64,000 bases of DNA from Parapedobacter indicus (GCF_900113765.1 NZ_FOQO01000012.1:124001-188000), one strand, 5' to 3'. Shown: positions 8,144 through 17,372, numbered from the stretch's first letter. The notes: generated by a model not told the origin, from the letters alone. Program-made: numbers and translations.

Positions 8144-9253
8144 ATGACAACTGAACCGTTACAACCATTAGATGATGGTGAAATCTCCATAAAGGAAATA
8201 ATTTTAGATATTCAAATCTGGTTGAATTATCTGCTATCTAAATGGCGGATTTTACTGATTGTCGGAGCCTTGGGAGGTGTAATCGGGCTAGCCTATGCAT
8301 TTTTGAAGCAACCGTTGTATACCGCTACAACTACTTTTGTGTTGGAAGGAAACGATACTCGGACCAACTTAGGGGGGCTATCAGGCATGGCGGCTTTAGC
8401 GGGAATTGATCTTGGAGGAAATGCTGGGGGACTCTTTCAGGGTAATAACATCTTGGAGCTGTATAAGTCGCGGAACATGCTTGAAAAGACATTAATGTCA
8501 AGAACAAATCAAAGTTCCAACGAATTGCTCATCGAGCGTTACATCGCATATAGAAATCTCAAAGACGACTGGGAAAATCAACCCGAATTGCTAGCACTGG
8601 ATTTTCATAAAGCTCCTGAAACGTTGGATTCTTTGACGCGCAGGTCGCGTGACGGTGTGATTACGTCGATTGTCAATGCAATTAGATCGGAGGTTTTAAC
8701 CGTGGAGAAACCGGATAAGAGCTTATCCATCGTTCAGGTTGATGTTTCTTCGCCGGATGAGGTCTTTTCGAAGGCGTTCAATGAGAACTTGGTTAAGGAA
8801 GTAAATGAATTCTATGTTCAGACCAAGACAAAGAAATCAACCGACAATATTGCCATCCTTGAACAGAAAGTTGATTCGGTACATGCAGTGATGACGGGAG
8901 CAATTTATTCCGCGGCCAAAGTTTCTGATGCGACGCCCAATCTCAACCCGACACGGCAAGTGCAGCGCACGGCTCCAACTCAGGAAGCGCAATTTTCGGC
9001 AGAGACGAATAAGGCTATATTGAGTCAATTATTACAGAATCTGGAGTTAACTAAGATGAATTTATTGCAAGAGCAACCCCTTATTCAATTGGTCGATCAA
9101 CCAGTCTATCCACTTAAGGTCGAGCGAGTGGGTAAAGTAAAGGGTATTATTGTTGGCGGTTTTTTATTCGTTTTTCTTACCGCGTTAATGCTTATCTTAC
9201 GAAGATTTTACCGAAAAATTATGGGAATGGGAATAGAGGTCCGTGAGGCTTAG
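8144..9253 (+). CDS. Wzz-type chain-length determinant
   Basis: A 369-residue inner-membrane protein with two membrane helices (ILLIVGALGGVIGLAYAFL near residue 40, and GIIVGGFLFVFLTALMLIL near the C-terminus) enclosing a periplasmic coiled region. It carries the GLSGMAALAGIDLGG motif common in Bacteroidota members. It sets polymer length and links Wzy polymerase to the exporter. There is no C-terminal tyrosine kinase domain, and no BY-kinase is seen elsewhere in the locus. ATG 8144 is chosen because GAGGT precedes it by 8 bases and the frame upstream overlaps the export gene. Confidence 0.9.
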   Translation: MTTEPLQPLDDGEISIKEIILDIQIWLNYLLSKWRILLIVGALGGVIGLAYAFLKQPLYTATTTFVLEGNDTRTNLGGLSGMAALAGIDLGGNAGGLFQGNNILELYKSRNMLEKTLMSRTNQSSNELLIERYIAYRNLKDDWENQPELLALDFHKAPETLDSLTRRSRDGVITSIVNAIRSEVLTVEKPDKSLSIVQVDVSSPDEVFSKAFNENLVKEVNEFYVQTKTKKSTDNIAILEQKVDSVHAVMTGAIYSAAKVSDATPNLNPTRQVQRTAPTQEAQFSAETNKAILSQLLQNLELTKMNLLQEQPLIQLVDQPVYPLKVERVGKVKGIIVGGFLFVFLTALMLILRRFYRKIMGMGIEVREA

Positions 9254-9285
9254 CAAAGACAAGTTTAATCTTGTTGTATAAATAA

Positions 9286-9323
9286 TTTCTATGTGTCAAA
9301 TAAATGAGTACTTTTGTTGCTCG
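9286..9323 (+). promoter_or_regulatory. Internal promoter before the sugar-synthesis operon
   Basis: TTTC at 9286-9289, a 19-base spacer and TACTTTTG at 9309-9316. The 18 bases at 9306-9323 are identical to 5003-5020 upstream of the regulator gene, including the segment just after the -7 box, so both promoters are likely controlled together. The -33 element is one base off consensus here. Confidence 0.65.
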
Positions 9324-9389
9324 TTAGCTTTTGAAATTGTAACCATCTAGCATTACCATATTTTTTAAAAAATTGAATAATTGGATTAT

Positions 9390-10703
9390 ATGAGTAACCA
9401 TTCTTCAACAACAGTCATAGAAAATGCCCGCATTGCCGTTATCGGATTGGGCTATGTTGGCTTACCTTTAGCGATTGAGTTCGGCAGAAAGTACAACGTA
9501 TTGGGGTTTGATATAAACGACGAGCGTGTAAAAGAGCTTCAGGCAGGCAAGGACCGAACACAAGAAGCCGACTTGAAAGGATTGAAGGCAGTGATGGCGT
9601 TAAAGAAAGAATCAGAGATCGGCTTATCCTTTTCCGCCGATCTAGAAGATCTTGCTTTTTACAACACCTACATTGTCACCGTACCTACTCCCATCGATCA
9701 GTTCAAGGCTCCAGATCTGACACCGCTTATCAAAGCGTCTGAAATGTTGGGTAAGGTGTTGAAAGTAGGCGATATCGTGATTTATGAATCGACGGTATAT
9801 CCGGGCTGTACGGAAGAAGACTGTGTGCCGGTACTGGAGCGTGTTTCCGGACTGACCTTTAATAAAGATTTCTTCGCCGGCTATTCGCCCGAGCGCATCA
9901 ATCCCGGTGATAAGATTAACACGCTTACCAAAATTAAGAAAGTGACCAGCGGCTCCACTCCGGAGATTGCTGATCGGGTAGATGACTTATACCGATCGAT
10001 TATTGAAGCGGGAACACATAAAGCCCCAAGTCTCAAGGTAGCAGAGGCTTCGAAGGCCATCGAGAATGCACAACGTGACGTTAATATTTCTTTTGTAAAC
10101 GAACTCTCTTTAATCTTTGACCGTATCGGAATCGATACTAATGACGTGATTGAAGCTGCTGGAACCAAATGGAATTTCTTAAAGTATCAGCCGGGGCTGG
10201 TTGGTGGGCATTGTATTGGTGTTGATCCTTACTACTTGGCGCACAAAGCGCAAGCTTTAGGTTACCATCCGCAGGTAATTCTTTCCGGCCGCCGTGTCAA
10301 TGATCATATGGGTGCGTTTGTGGCAGATAAGGTGGTGAAGTTGATGATTCAAAAGGACCACAAAATCAAAGATTCCCGGGCATTAATTATGGGAATCACT
10401 TTTAAAGAGAACTGCCCCGATATCCGGAACACCCGAGTAGTAGACATTTATCATGAATTGGTTCAGTTTGGTCTTACTGTGGATATTTACGACCCTTGGG
10501 CAGATGCCGAAGAAGTAAAACATGAATATGGTTTAAATATTCTCAACGCAGTAGATAGTAATGTTGTTTACGATGCCATTGTAGTAGCCGTAGCACACAA
10601 CGAATTCCTTAAGTTTGATTATCAAAAGGTCAAACGTAATAACGGAGTGATTTTCGATACCAAAGCCTGCTTGAACCGGGATTTGGTGGATGGCAGGTTG
10701 TAG
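9390..10703 (+). CDS. wbpA: UDP-N-acetylglucosamine 6-dehydrogenase (WbpA type)
   Basis: A nucleotide-sugar dehydrogenase of 437 residues that oxidises UDP-GlcNAc at C6 to the uronic acid, using two NAD+. The Rossmann motif is VIGLGYVGLPLAIEFG, the catalytic cysteine lies in GLVGGHCIGVDPYY, and the C-terminal UDP-binding domain contains GITFKENCPDIRNT. The sequence resembles the WbpA/TviB branch more than UDP-glucose dehydrogenases. ATG 9390 is preferred over the in-frame TTG at 9381. It is the first step of the diacetamido-mannuronic acid route completed by genes 11924, 13053, 13638 and 21321. Confidence 0.9.
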   Translation: MSNHSSTTVIENARIAVIGLGYVGLPLAIEFGRKYNVLGFDINDERVKELQAGKDRTQEADLKGLKAVMALKKESEIGLSFSADLEDLAFYNTYIVTVPTPIDQFKAPDLTPLIKASEMLGKVLKVGDIVIYESTVYPGCTEEDCVPVLERVSGLTFNKDFFAGYSPERINPGDKINTLTKIKKVTSGSTPEIADRVDDLYRSIIEAGTHKAPSLKVAEASKAIENAQRDVNISFVNELSLIFDRIGIDTNDVIEAAGTKWNFLKYQPGLVGGHCIGVDPYYLAHKAQALGYHPQVILSGRRVNDHMGAFVADKVVKLMIQKDHKIKDSRALIMGITFKENCPDIRNTRVVDIYHELVQFGLTVDIYDPWADAEEVKHEYGLNILNAVDSNVVYDAIVVAVAHNEFLKFDYQKVKRNNGVIFDTKACLNRDLVDGRL

Positions 10704-10715
10704 GATGACGTCACT

Positions 10716-11918
10716 ATGATAGCAAAACAATACGATGTCGTCGTGATCGGTGCTGGATTAGTTGGTTTAGCAACCGCCTATCGGTTTTTACAGCTTCATC
10801 CTACTGCCCGCGTACTCATCATCGAAAAAGAGGCTGCCGTTGCACAACATCAATCAGGGCATAACAGTGGTGTCATCCACAGTGGTATTTATTACAAACC
10901 CGGTAGTCTAAAGGCAATTAACTGTATTAATGGCTATGCGGACCTTATTCGATTTGCGAAAGAATATGGTATCGCCTATGAACTGTGTGGGAAGTTGATT
11001 GTCGCAACTTCACCGGAGGAAGGTTCTGCGTTGAACAATATTTTCAACCGTGGTATACAAAACGGCTTACAGCAACTGCGTCTACTTACGCAAGCCGAAT
11101 TGAAGGAATTCGAACCGCACGCAGCAGGTATAGCGGCCATCCACGTGCCACAAACGGGTATCATTGATTACCCAGCAATGGCTAGAAGGCTCCAAGAGCT
11201 GATCGAGCAGGCTGGCGGTGAATTTGTTTTTAGCGAGAAGGTTATGAGCGTTTCAGCAATCGCTAATACAGTTACTATCGAAACGGAGAAACAAAGCTAT
11301 ACGACAAAGCAAGCCGTCACCTGCGCAGGCCTCCAATCCGATCGCGTGGCGTCTTATACAGACGCTACAAATGACTTGCGTATCATTCCCTTCCGTGGTG
11401 AGTACTACAAATTGAAGCCCGAAAAGGAATACCTTGTTAAAAATCTCATTTATCCCGTACCGGATCCCAAGTTTCCATTTCTTGGTGTTCATTTCACCCG
11501 GATGATCAGCGGTGGCGTAGAAGCGGGACCAAATGCGGTATTAGCGTTTAAACGTGAAGGATATCGTTTTTCAAGCTTAGATATAGGAGATACGCTTGAT
11601 ACCTTGGCGTGGCCAGGCTTCTGGAAAATTGTCGGTAAATACGGAAGAACAGGCATGGGAGAAATTTATCGGTCATTATCTAAATCCGCATTCACGAAAG
11701 CACTGCAAAAGCTGCTCCCCGAAATTCAGGAATCCGACTTAGTTCCCGGAGGAGCAGGCGTACGTGCGCAGGCGTGTGATCGACAAGGTAACCTCATCGA
11801 TGATTTTAATATCCTGCGTAAAGAAAATATTATCCATGTTCGGAACGCACCATCGCCTGCAGCGACATCGTGCCTTTCCATTGGACAATATATCACTAAC
11901 CAACTTATTGCTAATTAA
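10716..11918 (+). CDS. lhgO: L-2-hydroxyglutarate oxidase/dehydrogenase
   Basis: An FAD-dependent oxidoreductase of 400 residues that oxidises L-2-hydroxyglutarate to 2-oxoglutarate. The dinucleotide motif is VVVIGAGLVGLATAY. The family signature GHNSGVIHSGIYYKPGSLKA follows at about residues 48-67, and GGAGVRAQACDRQG lies near the end. It lies 12 bases after wbpA and 5 bases before wbpE, clearly in one operon. The homologous WbpB enzymes regenerate NAD+ by reducing 2-oxoglutarate to 2-hydroxyglutarate, so this enzyme probably returns that by-product to 2-oxoglutarate. An unrelated housekeeping role is possible but would not explain the position. Confidence 0.9.
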   Translation: MIAKQYDVVVIGAGLVGLATAYRFLQLHPTARVLIIEKEAAVAQHQSGHNSGVIHSGIYYKPGSLKAINCINGYADLIRFAKEYGIAYELCGKLIVATSPEEGSALNNIFNRGIQNGLQQLRLLTQAELKEFEPHAAGIAAIHVPQTGIIDYPAMARRLQELIEQAGGEFVFSEKVMSVSAIANTVTIETEKQSYTTKQAVTCAGLQSDRVASYTDATNDLRIIPFRGEYYKLKPEKEYLVKNLIYPVPDPKFPFLGVHFTRMISGGVEAGPNAVLAFKREGYRFSSLDIGDTLDTLAWPGFWKIVGKYGRTGMGEIYRSLSKSAFTKALQKLLPEIQESDLVPGGAGVRAQACDRQGNLIDDFNILRKENIIHVRNAPSPAATSCLSIGQYITNQLIAN

Positions 11919-11923
11919 GTCCT

Positions 11924-13063
11924 ATGAACGAGAAGATACAAATGGTCGATTTAAAAAACCAATACCTTCGTATTAAGGAAGAGATTGACCAGTCCTTATT
12001 ATCCGCCGTTGCGGAAACCGCTTATATCAATGGACCTCAAGTAAAAGCATTCATTGAATCTCTTAAATCATTCAATCGAGTTCAACATGCGGTAACTTGC
12101 GGAAATGGGACCGATGCACTACAGATTGCCATGATGGGCTTGGGGTTCAAGCCTGGAGACGAGGTCATCGTACCTGCATTTACGTATATCGCTACGGTAG
12201 AAGTGATTGCTTTATTGGGATTAATACCCAAGTTCATTGATGTGAGACCAGACACATTTGAACTCGATTACGAGCAATTGGAATCAAAGATTACCGATAA
12301 AACGGTAGGTATCGTACCAGTTCATCTTTTCGGCCAATGCTCCAATATGGAAGCCATCAACGCGATTGCAGCTAAATACGGAGTATCCGTTATCGAAGAT
12401 ACCGCACAGGCAATGGGAGCTGAATACATCTACGCTGACGGCCATAAACAATTTGCGGGTACTGTCGGCACCATTGGTACCACCTCCTTTTTCCCATCAA
12501 AAAACCTCGGCTGTTTTGGCGATGGCGGTGCATTGCTTACTAACGACGAGACACTGGCGCAGCGCGTTCACATGATCGCCAACCATGGCCAACGCCAAAA
12601 ATACCATCATGAGTCTATCGGCGTAAATTCTAGGTTGGATACCGTGCAAGCTGCAATATTGAATGTGAAGATCAACCACCTTCATGAATATGCACGTGCA
12701 CGCCAAGCAGTTGCCGCGAAGTATGATTCGAGTCTTGATGACATTAAAGGTATATCAATACCGGTCAGGGCGAATTATTCGACCCATGTATTTAACCAAT
12801 ACACTTGTAAAATAGCTAATAACAGGCGGGATGCATTCAAAGCATTCTTGCAAGAAAGAGGTGTGCCATCGATGGTTTATTACCCAATTCCGGTACACCT
12901 ACAGCAGGCATATGGCCAATACGGGTACAACGAGGGCGACTTTCCGGTGTCCGAACAGCTTTGTCGCGATGTCATATCCCTTCCCATACACACTGAAATG
13001 AAAGAAGAGATTCAGGACTATATCATTGAACAAGTAAAAGCATTTTTTACGGATGAACACTGA
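11924..13063 (+). CDS. wbpE: UDP-3-keto-GlcNAcA aminotransferase (WbpE type)
   Basis: A DegT/DnrJ/EryC1-family PLP aminotransferase of 379 residues. The PLP lysine is in FFPSKNLGCFGDGG, the substrate/PLP segment GNGTDALQIAMMGLG comes early, and VIEDTAQAMGAE carries the PLP-binding aspartate. In the Wbp pathway it adds an amino group at C3 of the keto sugar made by WbpB, with glutamate as donor. The gene follows lhgO by 5 bases and overlaps wbpD by 11 bases, which suggests translational coupling. Confidence 0.88.
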   Translation: MNEKIQMVDLKNQYLRIKEEIDQSLLSAVAETAYINGPQVKAFIESLKSFNRVQHAVTCGNGTDALQIAMMGLGFKPGDEVIVPAFTYIATVEVIALLGLIPKFIDVRPDTFELDYEQLESKITDKTVGIVPVHLFGQCSNMEAINAIAAKYGVSVIEDTAQAMGAEYIYADGHKQFAGTVGTIGTTSFFPSKNLGCFGDGGALLTNDETLAQRVHMIANHGQRQKYHHESIGVNSRLDTVQAAILNVKINHLHEYARARQAVAAKYDSSLDDIKGISIPVRANYSTHVFNQYTCKIANNRRDAFKAFLQERGVPSMVYYPIPVHLQQAYGQYGYNEGDFPVSEQLCRDVISLPIHTEMKEEIQDYIIEQVKAFFTDEH

Positions 13064-13637
13064 GAGTAGCTATTTCATACACCCAACAGCGGTTGTCGAC
13101 GAAGGCGCGAATATTGGTCAAGACACCAAGATCTGGCATTTTTCGCACGTTATGCCAAATTGTAAAATTGGTGAGCGCTGCAATATCGGTCAAAATGTGG
13201 TGGTTTCACCCGGTGTAATATTAGGGACCAACGTAAAAGTGCAAAATAATGTATCTATTTACGAAGGTGTCACCTGCGACGATGATGTATTTCTTGGACC
13301 ATCCATGGTGTTTACCAACGTAACGAATCCACGTAGTGCAGTAAATCGGCGAGGGCAATATGCGAAAACCCATGTGGGAAAGGGCGCTTCCATAGGTGCC
13401 AACGCAACGATAGTCTGCGGTCACGATATTGGCGCTTATGCCTTTATCGGAGCTGGAGCTGTAGTTACCAAAACTGTTGCTTCTTATGCATTGGTGGTAG
13501 GCAATCCTGCCAGACAAATCGGTTGGGTTAGTGAGTATGGTCACCGATTACATTTCGATGAAAACAACTATGCAGCGTGTCCCGAATCGGGGCAGGAATA
13601 TGAATTAAAAGAGAATCACGTACAACGAATCAAATAA
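13053..13637 (+). CDS. wbpD: UDP-3-amino-sugar N-acetyltransferase (WbpD type)
   Basis: A left-handed beta-helix acetyltransferase of 194 residues with hexapeptide repeats throughout (AVVDEGANIGQDTKIW, CKIGERCNIGQNV, ASIGANATIVCG). The insert FTNVTNPRSAVNRRGQY and the tail GNPARQIGWVSEYG are typical of WbpD/WlbB enzymes. These transfer acetyl from acetyl-CoA to the 3-amino group, giving UDP-GlcNAc3NAcA. The start overlaps the end of wbpE, and its stop adjoins the wbpB ATG directly. Confidence 0.9.
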   Translation: MNTESSYFIHPTAVVDEGANIGQDTKIWHFSHVMPNCKIGERCNIGQNVVVSPGVILGTNVKVQNNVSIYEGVTCDDDVFLGPSMVFTNVTNPRSAVNRRGQYAKTHVGKGASIGANATIVCGHDIGAYAFIGAGAVVTKTVASYALVVGNPARQIGWVSEYGHRLHFDENNYAACPESGQEYELKENHVQRIK

Positions 13638-14657
13638 ATGACAGCACTTAACCGAAAAGTCAAATTTGCCGTTATCGGATGCGGCCATATTGGAAAACGC
13701 CACGCAGAAATGGTCACCCGGAACGAAGAGAGTGAATTAGTGGCACTGATCGACGTTAAAGACAAGACGCAATTGGGAGTTGACGCGTACTCCGTCCCTT
13801 TCTTTAATTCACTGGAAGATTTTTTGGCTTCCGATATTGAAACCGATGTGGTTAATATTGCATCACCCAATGGTTTCCATGCCGAGCAAGCCATGAAATG
13901 TCTGGAAGCGCGCAAACACATCGTGGTAGAAAAGCCCATGGCGCTTAATAAGCAGGATGCTGAAAAGGTAATCTTTAAAGCGTTGCAAGTGCATCGGCAG
14001 GTTTTTGCAGTCATGCAAAACCGTTATTCGCCACCATCGGTATGGATCAAAGAGCTAATTGAAAGCGGTAAACTTGGAAAGATTTTTATGGTCCAGCTCA
14101 ATTGCTACTGGAACAGGGATGATCGCTATTATAAACCCGACAGCTGGCATGGTAAGAAGGACTTGGATGGCGGCACGCTTTTTACTCAGTTTTCTCACTT
14201 TATCGATATCATGTATTGGCTTTTTGGGGATATTACTAATATCCAAGGCAAATTTAATGATTTCAATCACCAAGAGCTAACTGATTTTGAAGACAGTGGA
14301 TTTGTTAGTTTCGATTTTGTAAATGGCGGTATGGGGGCGTTGAATTACTCGACGTCCATCTGGAATCAAAACCTGGAAAGTTCGATGACCATTATTGCCG
14401 AAAATGGATCCGTAAAAATTGGCGGGCAGTATATGGACAAAGTGGAAGTATGTAATGTGAAAGACTACCAAATGCCCGAATTGGCTCCGACAAACCCGGG
14501 TAATGACTACGGAGCTTATAAGGGATCTGCAGCCAACCATCATTATGTTATCGAGAATGTGGTTGACGTACTTAACGGTAGGGCGGCTATCACTACTAAT
14601 GCCTTGGAAGGGTTAAAGGTGGTAGATATTATTGAGCGGATTTATTCACTGAAATAG
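13638..14657 (+). CDS. wbpB: UDP-GlcNAcA 3-dehydrogenase (WbpB type, Gfo/Idh/MocA)
   Basis: A Gfo/Idh/MocA oxidoreductase of 339 residues. The NAD-binding motif is VIGCGHIGKRHAEM, the conserved EKPMAL follows at about residue 99, and the substrate region contains GGTLFTQFSHFIDIMYWLFGD. WbpB oxidises C3 of UDP-GlcNAcA and hands the 3-keto product to WbpE. Studied homologues keep NAD+ bound and recycle it with 2-oxoglutarate, which ties this gene to lhgO upstream. The operon order A-lhgO-E-D-B differs from the order in Pseudomonas aeruginosa, but the set is complete apart from the distant wbpI. Confidence 0.88.
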   Translation: MTALNRKVKFAVIGCGHIGKRHAEMVTRNEESELVALIDVKDKTQLGVDAYSVPFFNSLEDFLASDIETDVVNIASPNGFHAEQAMKCLEARKHIVVEKPMALNKQDAEKVIFKALQVHRQVFAVMQNRYSPPSVWIKELIESGKLGKIFMVQLNCYWNRDDRYYKPDSWHGKKDLDGGTLFTQFSHFIDIMYWLFGDITNIQGKFNDFNHQELTDFEDSGFVSFDFVNGGMGALNYSTSIWNQNLESSMTIIAENGSVKIGGQYMDKVEVCNVKDYQMPELAPTNPGNDYGAYKGSAANHHYVIENVVDVLNGRAAITTNALEGLKVVDIIERIYSLK

Positions 14658-14663
14658 AAGATA

Positions 14664-15764
14664 ATGGATTTTATTCCACTGGCCAACCCGGATATACGTG
14701 AGTCTGACATCAATTTAGTTAACGACGTTCTTCGTTCTGGAATGTTAGTTCAGGGAAAATATGTTGAAAAACTGGAACAGCGGTTTGCTGAAATTGTGGA
14801 GGTGTCAAATGGTATTGCAGTTTCAAACGGAACAGCCACTATGCATTTGGCGCTTCGCGTACTTGGTATCGGTCCCGGAGATGAAGTCATCGTACCCGCA
14901 TTCTCTTATGTTGCAACGGCAAATGTTGTTGAATTAGTAGGTGCTACTCCGGTATTTGTCGATATCGACATCAATACCTTCAATATTGACACTGAAAAAA
15001 TTGAAGCAAAGATTACCAAATCTACGAAAGCCATTATCCCGGTACATGAATTCGGATTGTCATGTGATATTGAAGCTGTGGTAGAAATTGCTCGCCAATA
15101 TAATTTGTTTGTCATAGAAGATGCGGCATGTGCCTTTGGGGCTACGCAGAATGGAAAGTCCGTTGGGTCTTTTGGTGATTTTGGATCATTTTCACTCCAC
15201 CCTAGAAAATCAATCACTTCAGGCGAAGGAGGGATTATCACAACAGACAACCGCGGTTATGCAAAAAATATAGGGCAACTTCGAAATCACGGCATCGAAT
15301 ATGTAAATGGTCAAATGGAGTTTGTAGCGCCTGGCTTTAATTATCGAATGACTGATTTTCAAGCTGCATTGGCCTATGGGCAGTCCTTGAGAATCGAAGA
15401 GATCATACAATTGAAAAATACCCTCGCCGAAGTATATTTAAATGAGATTTCTAATAGCGATATCAAGCTTCCAAATATTCCACATGACCGAAATCACACA
15501 TGGCAGACGTTTCATATAGTTCTTGGTGACAAATATGAACAACAGGCTGTAATAAGAAAGCTGAAGGATAACAATATTGGAGTAAATTACGGAGCGCAAT
15601 GTATTCCCGCTACCCATTATTATCAACAGAAGTATGGACTGAACTATACTTCACTATTTCCGAGCGCATATCGGGCTTATAAATCTGGAATAGCGTTGCC
15701 CTGTTATGAAAAGTTAAATATTGAACAAGTTAAGTATATCGCAAACGTCATTAATTTATTATGA
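14664..15764 (+). CDS. Second DegT/DnrJ/EryC1 aminotransferase
   Basis: A PLP-dependent sugar aminotransferase of 366 residues. The lysine lies in SLHPRKSITSGEGG, the aspartate region is VIEDAACAFGATQNG and the N-terminal segment is VSNGTATMHLALRVLGIG. The HPRK-T-GEGG form is typical of enzymes that make 4-amino or 3-amino 6-deoxy sugars. It overlaps the next SDR gene by 4 bases (ATGA), and a PglD/NeuD-like acyltransferase follows, so the three likely build an N-acylated amino sugar. From here on the DNA is visibly more AT-rich than the genes upstream. Confidence 0.85.
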   Translation: MDFIPLANPDIRESDINLVNDVLRSGMLVQGKYVEKLEQRFAEIVEVSNGIAVSNGTATMHLALRVLGIGPGDEVIVPAFSYVATANVVELVGATPVFVDIDINTFNIDTEKIEAKITKSTKAIIPVHEFGLSCDIEAVVEIARQYNLFVIEDAACAFGATQNGKSVGSFGDFGSFSLHPRKSITSGEGGIITTDNRGYAKNIGQLRNHGIEYVNGQMEFVAPGFNYRMTDFQAALAYGQSLRIEEIIQLKNTLAEVYLNEISNSDIKLPNIPHDRNHTWQTFHIVLGDKYEQQAVIRKLKDNNIGVNYGAQCIPATHYYQQKYGLNYTSLFPSAYRAYKSGIALPCYEKLNIEQVKYIANVINLL

Positions 15765-16714
15765 TACAAGGAAAAACTATTTTTATTACGGGGGGAGCGG
15801 GTTTTATTGCGAACACGCTCATAAAGAATTATATAGGTGAAAATCAAATCATTGCATATGATAATTTTCATCGAGATACGCTCAGTACAAGTGACGTCGC
15901 TAATCACAAAAACCTACGCGTAGTAAAAGGAGACGTACTTGACCTTGAAGACCTTACAAGTGCCATGAAAGACGTTGACATCGTTATTCATGCTGCTGGT
16001 ATTGCGGGTATTGATACTGTTATTAAAGATCCTGTAAGGACAATGAGGGTTAATATGATGGGAACCGCGAATGCGTTAGAAGCAGCTAAGATCAATAAGA
16101 TAGCAGACCGATTTATTGACTTTTCGACGTCGGAAATTTTTGGTAGCCATGCATTCAAAAGTTCTGAAACGGATACCGCTGTCTCGGGAAGTGTGGGAGA
16201 AGCACGTTGGGTATACGCGGTAAGCAAGCTTGCGGGAGAACATTTAGCACACTCATATTACAAACAATATAATTTGCCTGTTGTGACTGTTCGGCCATTT
16301 AATGTTTATGGCCCTGGTCAGACCGGTGAGGGAGCGTTGCAAATTTTCATAAAAAGGGCTCTCAAAAATGAGGATATCTTTATCTATGGAGATGGAACCG
16401 CTATTAGGGCTTGGTGCTATGTGGACGATTTCGTTGATTGTTTAATGCGTTGCGTTGAAAATCCGAAAGCAATTGGAGAAAGTTTTAATTTAGGTAACGC
16501 TCGAACAGTGATTACCACGTTAGGACTTGCTCAGGCGGTATGTAGGGTCCTAAAATCCTCCTCACGAATCATTTTTAAAGATGCATTGAGCGCGGATATT
16601 GAGATGCGTATACCGAGTGTTAGCAAAGCGAAAGATATTCTTGGCTTTGAGGCCAAAGTTGATTTGGACGAAGGGATCGAACGTACCGCAGAGTATTTTA
16701 AGAAAATTAGCTAA
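15761..16714 (+). CDS. NAD-dependent epimerase/dehydratase
   Basis: An extended short-chain dehydrogenase of 317 residues with the NAD motif TGGAGFIA and catalytic YAVSK (about residues 149-153). The motif STSEIFG resembles the TSE/TDE triad of sugar 4,6-dehydratases and decarboxylases more than the SS-x-YG of 4-epimerases. No separate 4,6-dehydratase is seen in the locus, so this enzyme may supply the 4-keto substrate for the aminotransferase before it. An epimerase or 4-keto-reductase role remains possible. It overlaps the aminotransferase gene by 4 bases. Confidence 0.8.
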   Translation: MIQGKTIFITGGAGFIANTLIKNYIGENQIIAYDNFHRDTLSTSDVANHKNLRVVKGDVLDLEDLTSAMKDVDIVIHAAGIAGIDTVIKDPVRTMRVNMMGTANALEAAKINKIADRFIDFSTSEIFGSHAFKSSETDTAVSGSVGEARWVYAVSKLAGEHLAHSYYKQYNLPVVTVRPFNVYGPGQTGEGALQIFIKRALKNEDIFIYGDGTAIRAWCYVDDFVDCLMRCVENPKAIGESFNLGNARTVITTLGLAQAVCRVLKSSSRIIFKDALSADIEMRIPSVSKAKDILGFEAKVDLDEGIERTAEYFKKIS

Positions 16715-16751
16715 TATTAGCTTTTCCCATTTTTCAAGTTGCACGATAACT

Positions 16752-17372
16752 ATGTATGATTTGTTGATCTTTCCGTTTGGTGGTACGGCTATTGAAGCAT
16801 TGGATTGTTTAGGACAAGATTATCGTTGTATGGGTTTTGTTAGTGACGATAAAGACAAAATAGGTAAAAGCTATGCAGGGGTTGAAGTTTTTGACAGAGA
16901 GGCTTTAGCGAGATTTCCAAATTGTAAGATTCTTGCCGTGCCGGGCAGTCCGTCTTCATATTTAAAAAGGGAAAATATCATCTATTCGCTGAACATAGAC
17001 AGAGAGAGATTTGCGCGTGTTATCCATCCATCTGCTGTTATTTCGGAGCTTGCAAATTTAGGATATAACACTTTAATAGGTCCGGGGGTAGTGATTACTA
17101 GCAATGCACGTATTGGGAACCATGTTTGTATCCTTCCAAATAGTGTCGTTCACCACGACAGTTGGGTCGGTGACTATACAATTATTGGGTCTAACGTTAC
17201 AATAGCAGGACATGTGGTTATTGGATCGCATTGTTATCTTGGCTCTGGATCCAACGTTATTAACAACTGCTCGGTGGCTGATCAGACGTTGATTGGAATG
17301 GGTTCGACGGTGATAAAGTCTTTATTAACCGCAGGTAAGTATGTCGGGAGCCCGGTTAGAAAAATTAATTGA
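16752..17372 (+). CDS. NeuD/PglD-like sugar acyltransferase
   Basis: A 206-residue protein beginning at ATG 16752 (an upstream in-frame GTG-type extension would overlap the SDR gene). An N-terminal UDP-sugar-binding Rossmann-like part (LLIFPFGGTAIEALDCLG) is followed by a left-handed beta-helix with hexapeptide repeats (TLIGPGVVITSNARIGNHV, GSHCYLGSGSNV) and the usual end GKYVGSPVRKI. Members acylate the amino group of UDP-4-amino sugars (PglD) or O-acetylate sialic acids (NeuD). With the aminotransferase next door, N-acylation of an amino sugar is more likely. Confidence 0.83.
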   Translation: MYDLLIFPFGGTAIEALDCLGQDYRCMGFVSDDKDKIGKSYAGVEVFDREALARFPNCKILAVPGSPSSYLKRENIIYSLNIDRERFARVIHPSAVISELANLGYNTLIGPGVVITSNARIGNHVCILPNSVVHHDSWVGDYTIIGSNVTIAGHVVIGSHCYLGSGSNVINNCSVADQTLIGMGSTVIKSLLTAGKYVGSPVRKIN

